Translations under genes and position numbers: made by a program | Source of the DNA: Flammeovirgaceae bacterium | GTDB lineage: Bacteria > Bacteroidota > Bacteroidia > Cytophagales > Cyclobacteriaceae | Direction of reading: 5' to 3' | Assembly: GCA_027487845.1 (NCBI GenBank) | Contig: JAIYCV010000013.1 | Span: 1-64,000, forward strand | Length of the DNA stretch: 64,000 nt | Notes under the pieces: model-generated | What the model saw: the letters and a program-made list of their open reading frames with translations, nothing else | Databases searched by the model: none | Told to the model about the DNA's origin: nothing | Shown here: positions 27,067-39,051 of the stretch, one piece after another | Layout of the letters: every line of letters begins with the position of its first letter | Position numbering within the stretch: the stretch's first letter is position 1

Positions 27067-28008
27067 TTATTTTAGGTCAGCGAATCCAAATGTTACAGAA
27101 GCTGGTTTGCATAGAATGATCACATATCTGTATTCGTTCAGCGTAACGGTAGGTTTAATTGAACTCACGGAGAAAGTAGCTGCTCCATCTTTAAAAATTT
27201 GACCAAGCTCTAGTCCATTTGACCTCACGGTCGATCCGTTTGTTGAGTTTGCCAAATAGATGAAGGTGCCAAGCGCGAAATCAGTATCAAAATCAGCACT
27301 TAAACTGAGCGTTATTGCGCCCGTGTTTTTTACTTGCTCCAACGTAGCAGAGCCCTTGGCAATATAACCACCTGCTTGAGTGAAGTTGGCCTTTCTCAAA
27401 AAACCGGTCACATCAAAATCGATGATATTGCTTTTCACTCCGTTTACTTTTGCATGAATGCCGGCAATCCCCGAACCTATAGCCTCCACCAATCCTGTTG
27501 AATTTACAGTAAGGATGTTGCTATTCTCCGAGAACCATTCGATGGTTTTACCAAGAAGAATAGTTCCCGCAACATTTTTCACAACCACCTCCAATTGCAC
27601 TTTTGTTCCTAACGAAAGTGTAAGACTGGTAGGTGGTTTAATTTCGACAGTAGCTACTGAGCTAGGGTCGCTCACAACGGTGACTTGAATTTGAGGCCCC
27701 AAGAAATCTCCCAGATAAGGTTGAACAAGTGCCTGACCTGGTGTTTTACCAGTTACTAAACCGGTGGCGTTCACATCGGCAATAGTAGGATTGGAGGATT
27801 GCCAAAGTAAAGTCACATTCTGCTTGACACCATATTTGTCGAAATATTCTGCGGTTGCTTGAAACTTTTCGCTGGGCAAAAGAGCCAGCGTGTTAGATGC
27901 GATTATGATTTTTTCCCCAACAATCGGATCGTCAAGAAAGTCCGTTCCAACGCAGCTTGCAAGGCAGGCGAGGAGGAAAAGGCAAACAGTTTTCTTTATC
28001 GGTTTCAT
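27067..28008 (-). CDS. Lipoprotein with bacterial Ig-like (Big2) domains
   Basis: A 313-residue lipoprotein: the lipobox is LASC with Cys19. Two Big2-type Ig domains follow: LLPSEKFQATAEYFDKYG..LWQSSNPTIADVNATGLVTGKTPGQALV and KVQLEVVVKNVAG..IEWFSENSNILTVNSTGLVEAIGSGIAGI. The last 100 residues are a separate beta domain. It is probably surface-exposed and adhesive or structural, and is paired with the barrel protein downstream. Confidence 0.8.
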   Translation of the reverse strand: MKPIKKTVCLFLLACLASCVGTDFLDDPIVGEKIIIASNTLALLPSEKFQATAEYFDKYGVKQNVTLLWQSSNPTIADVNATGLVTGKTPGQALVQPYLGDFLGPQIQVTVVSDPSSVATVEIKPPTSLTLSLGTKVQLEVVVKNVAGTILLGKTIEWFSENSNILTVNSTGLVEAIGSGIAGIHAKVNGVKSNIIDFDVTGFLRKANFTQAGGYIAKGSATLEQVKNTGAITLSLSADFDTDFALGTFIYLANSTNGSTVRSNGLELGQIFKDGAATFSVSSIKPTVTLNEYRYVIILCKPASVTFGFADLK

Positions 28009-28130
28009 AGTTGGTGAATTTTCTCCAGTCTCAATCTGTCAAAACGCAAGGTCAAAAGATGTGTTGGTTTTGAGATGTCGCCAATATGACTTAGGCAAAG
28101 AATAAATAGTGAAACGCTACTTTTGGATGA

Positions 28131-29528
28131 TCATTCATCTAACAAAACAACAGCACCCTGTTTTCGAAGTCGTTGGGATTCAGTTTCAATAAATTCCTTG
28201 GAAGGCTCATTCCATTGATTGCCCTGCAAACCAAGAATTTGAAAATGTTCGAATTTGAAAATCTCCTTAGGTAGAGAAGTGATGCGGTTATTGCTGACGT
28301 CTAATTGTTGGAGATCTGGCATTGACAACGCTTGATAAGGAAAGGAATCCAAATAATTATCGTTTACTCTCAATATTCTTAGCTGGGTGAGCTTATCGAG
28401 ACTTTTTGGCAAGGTGGTCAGGCGATTGTTATAGCTGTACAGCTCTCTTAAACTTTGAAGGTCGCCAATGTTTGCAGGGAGCTCATAAATTCGATTATTG
28501 GCGATGTGAAGCACCGAAAGCTTTTTCCATTTCGCTATATCAGGTTTAATATGCTCAATGTGGTTGTAATACAGATCGATGTTTATGAGAGAGGTAAGTT
28601 GATAAAATGACGTTGGGATTTCAACTAATTGGTTCTCGTATAATGACAAGTATTCAAGGTTCTTCAGTCTCCCAACTCTCATCCCCACCTTAGAAATTGC
28701 ATTAAAATTTAAGAACAACGTTCGGAGGCTTGAAAGTTTACCAATGCTGCCGCCAAGTTTTTTTAGCTGATTGTATCGTAAGTCAACTTTTTTAATAGGT
28801 GGGAGTTTTCGTCCGTTTACTTTTAACTTTTTCAATGAGTTATCGACTAGCAAAAGGTCGGTGAGTTTTTTGTTCTTTTTAACGACAGGAAACCGAGTGA
28901 GATTGTTTCGACACAAGTCCAGTATTTCAAGGGCTTTTAAGTTGCGATAATCTATTGGAATTAGTTTTTCATTTTCCCCCCTAATTATTAATCGTGTGAT
29001 TGTATTGTTTTCTCCAAACCTGAGTTGCTTGCTTGGTTTGTTGTTATAGATCTCAATTGTTTTTAATTCCTTTAATTTTTCAACTTCGCTTTGAATAGTG
29101 TCGATAGAAGTGTTTACCAATTCAAGTCGCTCGATATTTTCGCATTCAAAAAGTTCAATGGGAAGTTTACCCGATTTAAGCTTGTAAATGGTTACCTGCG
29201 TTGCATACTTCCGTTCCTCTTTTGTGGTGAGGCTGTCAAGTAATGTAAAACGAGGCGTATAGACGTATCGCTGGCCAACAGAAATTTTCAAAAGTTCCTT
29301 GTATTTTCCGAATGCACTATCTAGTTTTTCGTCCATTTTTTTGTCCTCCTTGGCCGGGCGTTGCCATCTCGTTGCCTGGATAATCTTGTCTAATTCCGCG
29401 AATGAAATGGAATCTGTTTTGTCTCTAAAAATTGGTATTGATTGGGCCGGGGATCCAGTTGTTACCTTTTGACAAAAACTGAAAATAGGTTTTGCCAATA
29501 GAAAAATAAACAAGAACGAAAACCTCAT
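28131..29528 (-). CDS. Secreted leucine-rich repeat protein
   Basis: A 465-residue protein with an N-terminal signal peptide (1-20) and a stretch of about 120 residues before the repeats. From about residue 140 to 440 there are about a dozen LRRs of the bacterial form LxxLxLxxNxLxxLPxxIxxLxx, for example LRTLFLNFNAISKV, LEYLSLYENQLVEIPTSFYQL and LRELYSYNNRLTTLPKSL. LRRs of this type mediate protein binding; no partner is evident. It is divergent from gyrB. Confidence 0.85.
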   Translation of the reverse strand: MRFSFLFIFLLAKPIFSFCQKVTTGSPAQSIPIFRDKTDSISFAELDKIIQATRWQRPAKEDKKMDEKLDSAFGKYKELLKISVGQRYVYTPRFTLLDSLTTKEERKYATQVTIYKLKSGKLPIELFECENIERLELVNTSIDTIQSEVEKLKELKTIEIYNNKPSKQLRFGENNTITRLIIRGENEKLIPIDYRNLKALEILDLCRNNLTRFPVVKKNKKLTDLLLVDNSLKKLKVNGRKLPPIKKVDLRYNQLKKLGGSIGKLSSLRTLFLNFNAISKVGMRVGRLKNLEYLSLYENQLVEIPTSFYQLTSLINIDLYYNHIEHIKPDIAKWKKLSVLHIANNRIYELPANIGDLQSLRELYSYNNRLTTLPKSLDKLTQLRILRVNDNYLDSFPYQALSMPDLQQLDVSNNRITSLPKEIFKFEHFQILGLQGNQWNEPSKEFIETESQRLRKQGAVVLLDE

Positions 29529-29629
29529 TAGATTGCTAATTTTCTATTAAAACTAAAAAATTAGTTGACGAAATCCAAGGCATAACCTTGTGCCGATAAT
29601 TATATCTTTTAAATCGCCCATTTATTTGA

Positions 29630-31648
<2,019 letters not shown>

Positions 31649-31738
31649 TTTTGAAAATATCACAATAGGTTAACCTTACTTTTTACAACTATCAACTTTA
31701 ACCGTTTACTTTCGATCTTTATTTCAAAAAAGAAATTT

Positions 31739-33865
31739 ATGGATGCGCCTGTGGTAAGTAATGCAGTTGAAAAACAAATTTTAGATAGCAACTTTATTAG
31801 TCGCGATCTTAGTTGGATTCAGTTTAATTATCGGGTTTTAGATCAGGCAAAAAATACTACTCGAAGTGTTTTCGATCGACTTAAGTTTCTATCGATCACT
31901 GCTTCTAACTTGGATGAATTTTGCACTATTCGAGTCGGAAGTTTATACAACTATTTGGATTATGGAAAGGAGCGTTACGACTACAGTGGCTTGCGGGAAA
32001 TTCCCTTTAAAGACAAATTACTAAGTGAGATACAGCATTTCGAACGGGACCAACATGCTACTTACCTTCAACAATTAAAGCCATTATTTTCAGCCAACAA
32101 CTTTTGCATTTGCGATATATCGAAATTGTCGCCAGAGGGGCGAGAAAAAGTAAATGAGTATTTCACAAAAGTGATTTATCCCATGCTAACGCCCATGGTG
32201 TTTGATGGATATCACGCATTTCCGATTCTAAAAAACAATCGATTATTGTTGGGTGTAGTAACCAAAGCTCCGCAAGAGCCACATAACCAACAGAAAATTT
32301 CATTCATTCAAATACCAAGTAACCTACCGCGTTTTCTTGAAATAAAGGACGCTGCCGGGTTCATCAATTTTGTTCCTATTGAAGACATTATCAAGTATAA
32401 TATTCAACAGTTATTTAGAAACATTGAAATTAACAGCGTTAACCTTTTTCGGATCAATAGGAACGGTGACTTTACCCTCGAAGAGAGCGAAGATATTGAA
32501 TCGAACTTTTTAGAAGAATTGAAACGCAAACTTCAAACTAGAAGGAGTGGGCGGGTCGTTCGCATTGACGTGCTTGACAACACCGATCCATGGCTACTTC
32601 GTCTTCTTAAGATCCAGTGGGATATAGAAGATTCAAATATCATTAGAGTTCCTAACGAAAGCTTGATTGACCTTACCGGCTTGATGCAGATCATAGGTCA
32701 TTCAGATTTTAAGAATAAAAGAGCAGCATTAAGGCCACCAATTAAACCAATTACTTTTCCAGAACAAGGCACACGTGACTTGTTTGAGGTATTGAAGGAG
32801 CGCGATATACTATTACACCATCCGTTCAATTCAATGGAGCCCGTGCTAGAGTTGTTGGAAAAGGCGGCTGAAGATCCCTACGTCCTCTCAATTAAAATCA
32901 CTATTTATAGGGTTGCAAAAGATTCACGCATCACTGCCGCATTGTTAAAGGCGGCTGAATTTGGTAAACATGTTTCGGTGTTGTTTGAAGTCAAGGCGCG
33001 TTTTGACGAAGAGAATAATTTGCGGGAGGCTCAAAAACTTCAACGGGCTGGCTGTTTTGTTATTTACGGTGTCAACAGCCTAAAGACACATTCGAAGCTT
33101 CTTTTGATTGTGCGAAAAGAACCTGATGACAAAGTATATCGATATGTACATTTGTCAAGTGGAAACTACAACGAAACTACATCGAGATTTTATACCGATA
33201 TCGGATTATTGAGCACAAATGAAGTGTATGGTAATGACGTTTCAGAATTTTTCAATGTCATTACAGGCCACTCCCAACCGCTCACTTATCGCAATTTGAT
33301 TACATCTCCGCGTGATATGCGAAATCAACTTTGTGCGTTGATAAAGCAAGAGGCTGAAAACGCCAGAAACGGTATTACTGCTGGTATTATTATCAAGTTT
33401 AATTCTATGCAAGACGATGTTATGATCGAACAGCTTTATCTGGCATCGCAAGCGGGCGTAAAAATAAAATTGATTATCAGAGGCATGTGTTGTTTGAGAC
33501 CTGGCAGAAAAGGGCTCAGTGAAAATATTGAAGTTGTTTCTATCGTGGGCGAGTACTTAGAGCATTCTCGTATTTACTATTTCCACAATGCGGATGACCC
33601 AAAAGTGTACATAGGAAGTGCAGATGCTATGGTGCGAAGTTTTGATCGAAGAGTTGAATCGTTGTTTATGCTAGAAGGTGATCTCGTTAAGAAACAGGCT
33701 ATGAACATATTGCGTTACAACCTGCGAGATAATGTTAACTCTTATCTGATGAATGAGGATGGTACTTATTCGAAACGCCAATTGAATGGCGAAGAACCTT
33801 TCAATATTCACCAGGAGTTTTTTAATATCACAAAGGAAAAGGTGATGGATGTTAAGTTGTTTTGA
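31739..33865 (+). CDS. ppk1: Polyphosphate kinase 1
   Basis: Synthesises polyphosphate from ATP. The 708-residue protein has the N-terminal SRDLSWIQFNYRVLDQA helix domain, the two phospholipase-D-like catalytic domains, the autophosphorylated His in LKTHSKLLLIVRKE and the second catalytic His in EHSRIYYFHNADDPKVYIGSADAM. Length is typical. It converges on ppx with a 2-bp gap, so the synthetic and degradative genes share a terminator region and their transcripts can overlap. Confidence 0.98.
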   Translation: MDAPVVSNAVEKQILDSNFISRDLSWIQFNYRVLDQAKNTTRSVFDRLKFLSITASNLDEFCTIRVGSLYNYLDYGKERYDYSGLREIPFKDKLLSEIQHFERDQHATYLQQLKPLFSANNFCICDISKLSPEGREKVNEYFTKVIYPMLTPMVFDGYHAFPILKNNRLLLGVVTKAPQEPHNQQKISFIQIPSNLPRFLEIKDAAGFINFVPIEDIIKYNIQQLFRNIEINSVNLFRINRNGDFTLEESEDIESNFLEELKRKLQTRRSGRVVRIDVLDNTDPWLLRLLKIQWDIEDSNIIRVPNESLIDLTGLMQIIGHSDFKNKRAALRPPIKPITFPEQGTRDLFEVLKERDILLHHPFNSMEPVLELLEKAAEDPYVLSIKITIYRVAKDSRITAALLKAAEFGKHVSVLFEVKARFDEENNLREAQKLQRAGCFVIYGVNSLKTHSKLLLIVRKEPDDKVYRYVHLSSGNYNETTSRFYTDIGLLSTNEVYGNDVSEFFNVITGHSQPLTYRNLITSPRDMRNQLCALIKQEAENARNGITAGIIIKFNSMQDDVMIEQLYLASQAGVKIKLIIRGMCCLRPGRKGLSENIEVVSIVGEYLEHSRIYYFHNADDPKVYIGSADAMVRSFDRRVESLFMLEGDLVKKQAMNILRYNLRDNVNSYLMNEDGTYSKRQLNGEEPFNIHQEFFNITKEKVMDVKLF

Positions 33866-33867
33866 TT

Positions 33868-34806
33868 CTAAATCGGAGTTGTTTTTTTTCCTTTTGATTG
33901 GTCTTCCGTATTTATAAAAGAAACTTTTTTAAGTTTGGCATTCTTCTCAAAAAGATCCAACATGATACCGTCCTTGAGGCCGACTTCCGGTACGATGATA
34001 GAGTGTGAATGTGCCCACTCCATTACGTTGATATAAATCCCACTGGCAGGTACAATTACATCGGCCCGGTCGGGATTCATTTGAAGCTTATAAATGCGCT
34101 CCTCGATCGTGTGTTTTTCAATGAATGATTTAAGCTCTTTTACTTTCTTTAAACTCATTACAGCACCGGCTTTCAACTCCGCCAGGTCAAACAACTTGCT
34201 GATATTTCCACCTGTACCCACAGATGTAACCCGACCAAATTCCTCTTTCACATTGTCTCTAATCCACTTCTCCATTTCTTTCCAAATCACGGGTGAATCG
34301 TGATGTTCCAATACCCGCACCGATCCAATCTTAAAAGAACGAGTCTTAATTTTCTTTCCGTGCGTGTATAGGTTCAATTCGGTGCTACCTCCCCCCACAT
34401 CAATATGCAGATAGGTCTTATCCGTTAAGTAGGAATGAATGGCCTTATTGATTAATTCGGCTTCTCGCTTTCCATCAATAATATTAATTTGGATGCCACA
34501 CTCTTTCAAAACTGTATTTGCTAATTCTTCACCGTTTTCTGATTCGCGCATGGCTGATGTGGCGCAGGCCATATAATCATCCACCTCATATAGCTCAAGC
34601 AAAAGTTTGTAAGTTTTCATTAGCTTCTTGAACTTTGCAATGCTTGTTTCACTAATCCTGTTGGTACCGAATACATCATGACCTAATCGCAGCGGAAAAC
34701 GAATATATTCCAGTTTTTTAAAAAGGATGTGTGAGCCATTATCAAGTACGGATGAGACTTGGAAACGGATGGCATTGGATCCAATATCAATAGCTGCGAG
34801 TTTCAA
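33868..34806 (-). CDS. ppx: Exopolyphosphatase, Ppx/GppA family
   Basis: Hydrolyses terminal phosphates from polyphosphate or the pppGpp gamma phosphate. The 312-residue protein has the ASKHA motifs AAIDIGSNAIRFQVS, ATSAMRES, the DVGGGSTELNLY phosphate-binding loop and TSVGTGGNISKL. It lacks the C-terminal HD-type domain of E. coli Ppx (513 aa), the short form usual in Bacteroidota. Its position, tail to tail with ppk1, supports a polyphosphate role. Confidence 0.93.
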   Translation of the reverse strand: MKLAAIDIGSNAIRFQVSSVLDNGSHILFKKLEYIRFPLRLGHDVFGTNRISETSIAKFKKLMKTYKLLLELYEVDDYMACATSAMRESENGEELANTVLKECGIQINIIDGKREAELINKAIHSYLTDKTYLHIDVGGGSTELNLYTHGKKIKTRSFKIGSVRVLEHHDSPVIWKEMEKWIRDNVKEEFGRVTSVGTGGNISKLFDLAELKAGAVMSLKKVKELKSFIEKHTIEERIYKLQMNPDRADVIVPASGIYINVMEWAHSHSIIVPEVGLKDGIMLDLFEKNAKLKKVSFINTEDQSKGKKTTPI

Positions 34807-34922
34807 TAAGTTGTTTGATTAAGTCAGTTGTCAATGGTTAATAGCCAATTGTCGTTACATCGATTGTTATCGATCGTGGACTTTGTTCTAATTAATCGCG
34901 CGCAAATATCGGTATTCAAAAA
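34807..34922. other. Intergenic stretch, ppx to metH leader promoter
   Basis: No gene is seen here. The stretch contains one loose occurrence of the TCAATGGTTAATAGCCA word type that recurs around the metH junction (36091 and 36328), and a minus-strand near-consensus -7 element GATATTTG at 34903-34910 that could serve ppx. Confidence 0.4.
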
Positions 34923-34953
34923 TTGCTTTTCATTAAGTTAATGTTTTTCTTTG
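34923..34953 (+). promoter_or_regulatory. Candidate promoter of the SAM riboswitch-metH-metF unit
   Basis: TTG (34923-34925), 20 bp, then TTTCTTTG (34946-34953), one base off the Bacteroidota -7 consensus TAnnTTTG. It predicts transcription starting at about 34958-34960, exactly where the first strand of the riboswitch P1 helix begins. Confidence 0.45.
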
Positions 34954-34957
34954 CATC

Positions 34958-35106
34958 GCTTATCCAGAAAGACTGAGGGACTGGGCCCGCTGACGTCTTA
35001 GCAACCTTGCCAATAACTTGGTGCTAACTCCCATTCACTAATCAGGTGAAGAAGATAAGCGGCCATTCTACAAAGGCTCTTTCTGGATAAATAACAAAAC
35101 CAGAAA
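34958..35106 (+). promoter_or_regulatory. SAM-I riboswitch with translational expression platform
   Basis: The aptamer spans 34958-35060. P1 is GCTTATC (34958-34964) with GATAAGC (35054-35060); the conserved core GAGGGACTGG, GCAACC and GGTGCTAACTCCC is intact. Downstream, 35078-35089 (TCTTTCTGGATA) is perfectly complementary to 34961-34972, which overlaps the P1 5' strand; 35080-35086 (TTTCTGG) can instead pair with 35100-35106 (CCAGAAA), three bases before the metH GTG start. With SAM, P1 forms and the second pairing would hide the start; without SAM the 12-bp pairing frees it. No T-tract follows, so control is probably translational. Confidence 0.88.
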
Positions 35107-35109
35107 ATC

Positions 35110-36105
35110 GTGAAAATTCAAGAAATTTTAAAGGAAAGAATTCTAGTGTTGGACGGTGCTATGGGCACTATGATTCAGCGGCATACCCTTGAAGAGGAAG
35201 ACTTTAGAGGCGAAAGATTTAAAAATCATGCGCATCCACTTAAGGGGAACAATGATTTGCTATCGATTACAAGGCCAGATATTATTAAAGACATTCATCG
35301 ACAATACTTTGAAGCCGGAGCAGATATTGCCGAAACCAATACTTTCAGTGGCACAACCATCGCGCAAGCTGATTATCACCTGGAAGACTACGTGTATGAA
35401 TTAAATTTTCAGTCAGCAAAAATAGCCAAAGAGGTCGCGCTCGAATTTACCGCCAAGGAGCCTCACAAGCCACGGTTTGTAGCGGGTGCTGTTGGTCCCA
35501 CCAATCGCACGCTTTCACTTTCTCCTGATGTAAATAATCCAGGTTTTCGAGCAGTAACTTTTGATCAATTGAAAGATGCTTATAAACTTCAGGTGAAAGC
35601 ATTGATGGATGGCGGTGTTGACCTGCTTTTGGTGGAAACAATCTTCGATACCTTAAATGCCAAGGCGGCTTTATTCGGAATTCAGGAGTTTTTTGAGGAA
35701 GCCGGGCGAGAGCTACCGATTATGGTAAGTGGAACTATAACGGATGCCAGTGGGCGAACGCTATCCGGGCAGACAACAGAAGCTTTCTTGATTTCAGTTT
35801 CGCACGTACCCCTATTGAGTATTGGCCTTAATTGTGCGCTTGGGGCTAAACAATTGCGACCGTATTTACAGGTACTTAATGAGCAAGCACCATTTTTTGT
35901 AAGTGCATATCCAAATGCAGGGTTACCCAATGAGTTTGGTCAATACGATCAGCATGCTCATGAAATGGGTCATGAAATTGAAGAGTTTTTGAAAGAAGGC
36001 TTGGTAAATATTGTTGGGGGCTGTTGCGGAACAACGCCAGATCATATTAAGGAAATTGCAACGCTGGCCGCTAAGTATAAACCGAGAACGGTCAATAACC
36101 ATTGA
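35110..36105 (+). CDS. metH: Methionine synthase, homocysteine-binding module
   Basis: Zinc-dependent homocysteine S-methyltransferase domain of cobalamin-dependent methionine synthase, encoded alone (331 aa, GTG start). Motifs are [19 protein letters not shown], the first zinc Cys in [17 protein letters not shown] and the paired zinc Cys in [12 protein letters not shown]. In E. coli MetH the pterin domain follows in the same chain; here the frame stops at 36103-36105, inside a CCATTGACCATTGA repeat that also codes the last four residues (VNNH). The rest of MetH is at 36332. A split MetH occurs in other Bacteroidota, so both halves are probably functional. Confidence 0.95.
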   Translation: MKIQEILKERILVLDGAMGTMIQRHTLEEEDFRGERFKNHAHPLKGNNDLLSITRPDIIKDIHRQYFEAGADIAETNTFSGTTIAQADYHLEDYVYELNFQSAKIAKEVALEFTAKEPHKPRFVAGAVGPTNRTLSLSPDVNNPGFRAVTFDQLKDAYKLQVKALMDGGVDLLLVETIFDTLNAKAALFGIQEFFEEAGRELPIMVSGTITDASGRTLSGQTTEAFLISVSHVPLLSIGLNCALGAKQLRPYLQVLNEQAPFFVSAYPNAGLPNEFGQYDQHAHEMGHEIEEFLKEGLVNIVGGCCGTTPDHIKEIATLAAKYKPRTVNNH

Positions 36106-36128
36106 CCATTGATTGTTAACCATTGACC
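36091..36128. repeat. CCATTGACC short-word repeat, left copy at the metH junction
   Basis: Three degenerate copies of (A)ACCATTGACC(A) in tandem. The repeat covers the last codons and stop codon of the first metH gene and runs up to the start of the S23 remnant at 36135. Confidence 0.7.
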
Positions 36129-36134
36129 AAAAGT

Positions 36135-36290
36135 ATGGCATTTAAGTTTGAGGAATTGAAAGTTTGGCAAAAAGCAATTGATCTTTCCGGTGATAGGTAT
36201 GAGTTTTCAAAAAAATCTAATGTTTATTCTTACTGGTTCGATCATTCCTATCTTTTCCAAACGGACTCGTCAAAAGTATTCAAACGCTGA
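36135..36290 (+). pseudogene. Truncated S23-type four-helix-bundle gene
   Basis: The frame from ATG 36135 opens MAFKFEELKVWQKAIDLS, the typical N-terminus of S23/four-helix-bundle (23S rRNA intervening-sequence) proteins, then loses similarity after about residue 28 and stops at residue 51. Another frame gives ILTGSII where family members have LTSQI, and a third ends LVKSIQTLKNLLSKYTN, so internal deletion and frameshifts are likely. The full-length family is about 115-125 residues; compare the intact gene at 49180-49542. It lies between the two metH genes. Confidence 0.75.
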
Positions 36291-36327
36291 AAAATCTGTT
36301 AAGTAAATACACCAACTAAAATATAGT

Positions 36328-36375
36328 ACCATTGACCATTGACCATCCACCATCGACCATCCACCATCGACCATT
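36328..36375. repeat. CCATTGACC/CCATCGACC short-word repeat, right copy at the metH junction
   Basis: Tandem words ACCATTGACCATTGACC followed by two copies of ATCCACCATCGACC. The repeat is read through by the second metH gene and provides its only plausible start codon (TTG 36332-36334) and about 14 residues. Together with 36091-36128 it brackets the S23 remnant. Confidence 0.7.
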
Positions 36376-39049
36376 ACTCCTTAGTGGTTTAGAAAGTGTT
36401 GTAATAACGCCAGCCTCCAACTTTGTCAACATTGGCGAAAGAACCAACGTCACTGGCTCTGCGAAATTTTTGAAATTAATTAAAGAAGACAAATTTGACG
36501 AGGCGCTTGAAGTAGCCTTGGATCAGGTGCGCGGAGGTGCGCAAGTAATTGATGTAAATATGGACGAGGGGATGCTTGATTCAGAAGCTGCCATGGTAAA
36601 GTATTTGAATTTAATGGCAAGTGAGCCAGAGATTTCAAAAATCCCAGTAATGGTCGATTCATCGAAATGGAATGTAATTGAGGCGGGGCTAAAATGCCTT
36701 CAAGGCAAAGGCATTGTAAATTCGATTAGCTTAAAAGGAGGTGAGGAGGAGTTCGTTCGTCAAGCCAAATTGGTTAAACGATATGGAGCAGCTACCGTGG
36801 TGATGGCTTTTGATGAAGTCGGTCAGGCGGACACTTATCAAAGGCGAATTGATATTTGTAAAAGAGCCTATGATATTCTTGTTGACAAAGTGAAATTCCC
36901 TGCACAAGATATCATCTTCGATCCAAACATCTTTCCCGTGGCAACCGGTATTGACGAACATCGAAACTATGCGCTCGATTTCTTCAAGGCAACAAAATGG
37001 ATTAGAGAAAATCTTCCCCATGCACACGTAAGTGGAGGGGTAAGCAACGTTTCTTTTTCTTTTAGAGGAAATCAATTGGTGCGCGAAGCGATGCACTCGG
37101 TGTTTCTGTATCATGCCATTAAAAACGGCATGGATATGGGGATTGTGAATCCGACTATGTTGGAAGTTTACGACCAGATACCAAAAGAATTATTGGAGCG
37201 TGTGGAGGATGTTTTGCTGAATAGGAGAGAGGACTCCACAGAGCGGTTGCTGGAGTTTGCAGAAACAGTGAAAGGATCGGCCAAAAAGAAAGAGCAAGAT
37301 GATGAATGGAGAAAAGCTACTGTAGAAGAGAGACTAACGCATTCGTTAGTAAAAGGCATTATCGATTTTATTGATCAAGATATTGAAGAGGTTCGGCACA
37401 AGTTTGATAAACCGTTGCACGTGATTGAAGGCCCGCTCATGAACGGAATGAATGTAGTGGGCGATCTTTTTGGTGCCGGTAAAATGTTTTTGCCACAAGT
37501 GGTAAAGAGTGCGCGGGTAATGAAAAAAGCGGTAGCTTATTTAACTCCCTACTTAGAAGAAGAAAAGCGAAAGAGTGGAAATGTTGGAAAGCCGGCTGCG
37601 AAGATATTAATGGCAACGGTGAAAGGTGACGTGCACGATATTGGAAAGAATATAGTAGGTGTAGTGTTGGCTTGCAACAATTACGATGTGGTCGATTTAG
37701 GTGTAATGGTACCTACGGAGAAGATCATTGAAGCAGCGAAGCGCGAAAAAGTTGACATCATTGGGTTGAGCGGTTTGATTACGCCTTCGTTGGATGAGAT
37801 GGTTCACGTGGCGAAAGAGATGCAGCGCGAGGGAATGACGTTGCCTTTGTTGATTGGCGGTGCAACCACGTCACGAATCCACACGGCTGTTAAGATCGAT
37901 CCTGTTTACAATGGTCCGGTGGTGCACGTACTAGATGCCTCCCGGTCAGTGCCAGTAGCCAGCGAGTTCATAAATCCGGATACTACTGAAGGTTTCAGAA
38001 CCCGTGTCAAGTTAGAGTATGAAGGCCTTCGCAAAGATCATGAGAATCGGCAACAGGCGAAAAACTATATTCCGTTGACCGAAGCAAGAAAGAATAGAGT
38101 AGCCATCGATTGGAATAGTTTTCAGCCAACAAAACCAACTTTTCTGGGTAAAAAAATATTTATTGATTACCCGTTGGAAGAGATTAAGAAATATATCGAC
38201 TGGACGCCTTTCTTTCAAACTTGGATGTTGTTTGGACGCTATCCTGACATCTTCAAGGATGAAAAAGTAGGGGAGGAGGCAACCAAACTTTATAAAGATG
38301 CACAACTCATGTTGGATAAGATTGTTCGAGAGAAGAGATTGAAGGCAAATGGAGTGATCGCATTTTATCCAGCGGAAGCTACCGAGTCAGACGATGTAGT
38401 TCTTTTTACAGATGATAATAGAACGCAGGAATTAACGATGCTACATTTTTTACGTCAGCAAAATAAGAAGGCCAAGGATCTGCCAAATTTTTGTTTGGCC
38501 GATTTGATAGCACCAAAATCATCGAACAAAAAGGACTATGTTGGCATGTTTGCGGTTGCCACCGGAGGAGGAATTGAAGAACTTATTCAAGAATACAAGG
38601 TTCAGCAAGACGACTACAACGAAATTATGGTGAAGGCACTGGCAGATAGATTGGCAGAAGCCTTTGCAGAGTTAATGCACGAAAAAGTACGGAGGGAGTA
38701 TTGGGGCTATGCTAGCAACGAGTCGCTTACAACCGATGATTTGATAAAAGAAGAGTATGTTGGAATACGGCCAGCTCCTGGCTATCCTGCCTGCCCTGAC
38801 CATACAGAGAAAGGGATACTATTTAATTTGTTGGATGCGGAAAAGGAGGTTGGCATTATCCTTACCGAATCGTTTGCTATGTACCCAGCATCAGCAGTTA
38901 GTGGCTATTACTTTGCTAATCCTGAGTCGAAGTATTTTGGTTTAGGTAAAATTGAAAAAGATCAAGTGGTTGAATATGCCCAACGTAAGAAGAAGTCAGT
39001 CGAAGAAATAGAGAAATGGTTATCACCGAATTTGACTTACAATAATTAA
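36332..39049 (+). CDS. metH: Methionine synthase, pterin/cobalamin/activation modules
   Basis: The 905-residue protein supplies the rest of MetH: the pterin-binding domain ([28 protein letters not shown]), the cobalamin cap and B12 domain with the lower-ligand His in [17 protein letters not shown], and the SAM-dependent activation domain ([12 protein letters not shown]). It remethylates homocysteine with methyl-tetrahydrofolate. The homology begins at LLSGLES; the preceding residues [13 protein letters not shown] are encoded by the short-word repeat, and a TAA at 36317-36319 blocks any earlier start, leaving TTG at 36332. Confidence 0.93.
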   Translation: MTIDHPPSTIHHRPLLLSGLESVVITPASNFVNIGERTNVTGSAKFLKLIKEDKFDEALEVALDQVRGGAQVIDVNMDEGMLDSEAAMVKYLNLMASEPEISKIPVMVDSSKWNVIEAGLKCLQGKGIVNSISLKGGEEEFVRQAKLVKRYGAATVVMAFDEVGQADTYQRRIDICKRAYDILVDKVKFPAQDIIFDPNIFPVATGIDEHRNYALDFFKATKWIRENLPHAHVSGGVSNVSFSFRGNQLVREAMHSVFLYHAIKNGMDMGIVNPTMLEVYDQIPKELLERVEDVLLNRREDSTERLLEFAETVKGSAKKKEQDDEWRKATVEERLTHSLVKGIIDFIDQDIEEVRHKFDKPLHVIEGPLMNGMNVVGDLFGAGKMFLPQVVKSARVMKKAVAYLTPYLEEEKRKSGNVGKPAAKILMATVKGDVHDIGKNIVGVVLACNNYDVVDLGVMVPTEKIIEAAKREKVDIIGLSGLITPSLDEMVHVAKEMQREGMTLPLLIGGATTSRIHTAVKIDPVYNGPVVHVLDASRSVPVASEFINPDTTEGFRTRVKLEYEGLRKDHENRQQAKNYIPLTEARKNRVAIDWNSFQPTKPTFLGKKIFIDYPLEEIKKYIDWTPFFQTWMLFGRYPDIFKDEKVGEEATKLYKDAQLMLDKIVREKRLKANGVIAFYPAEATESDDVVLFTDDNRTQELTMLHFLRQQNKKAKDLPNFCLADLIAPKSSNKKDYVGMFAVATGGGIEELIQEYKVQQDDYNEIMVKALADRLAEAFAELMHEKVRREYWGYASNESLTTDDLIKEEYVGIRPAPGYPACPDHTEKGILFNLLDAEKEVGIILTESFAMYPASAVSGYYFANPESKYFGLGKIEKDQVVEYAQRKKKSVEEIEKWLSPNLTYNN

Positions 39050-39051
39050 TC

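Noticed and set aside
36328-36375. CCATCGACC tandem words as a CRISPR fragment
   Set aside because: Units are 9-14 bp, contiguous and without spacers; there are no cas genes.
35110-39049. metH as a pseudogene because it is in two pieces
   Set aside because: Both pieces keep all catalytic and ligand motifs and break at a domain linker; split MetH occurs in other Bacteroidota.
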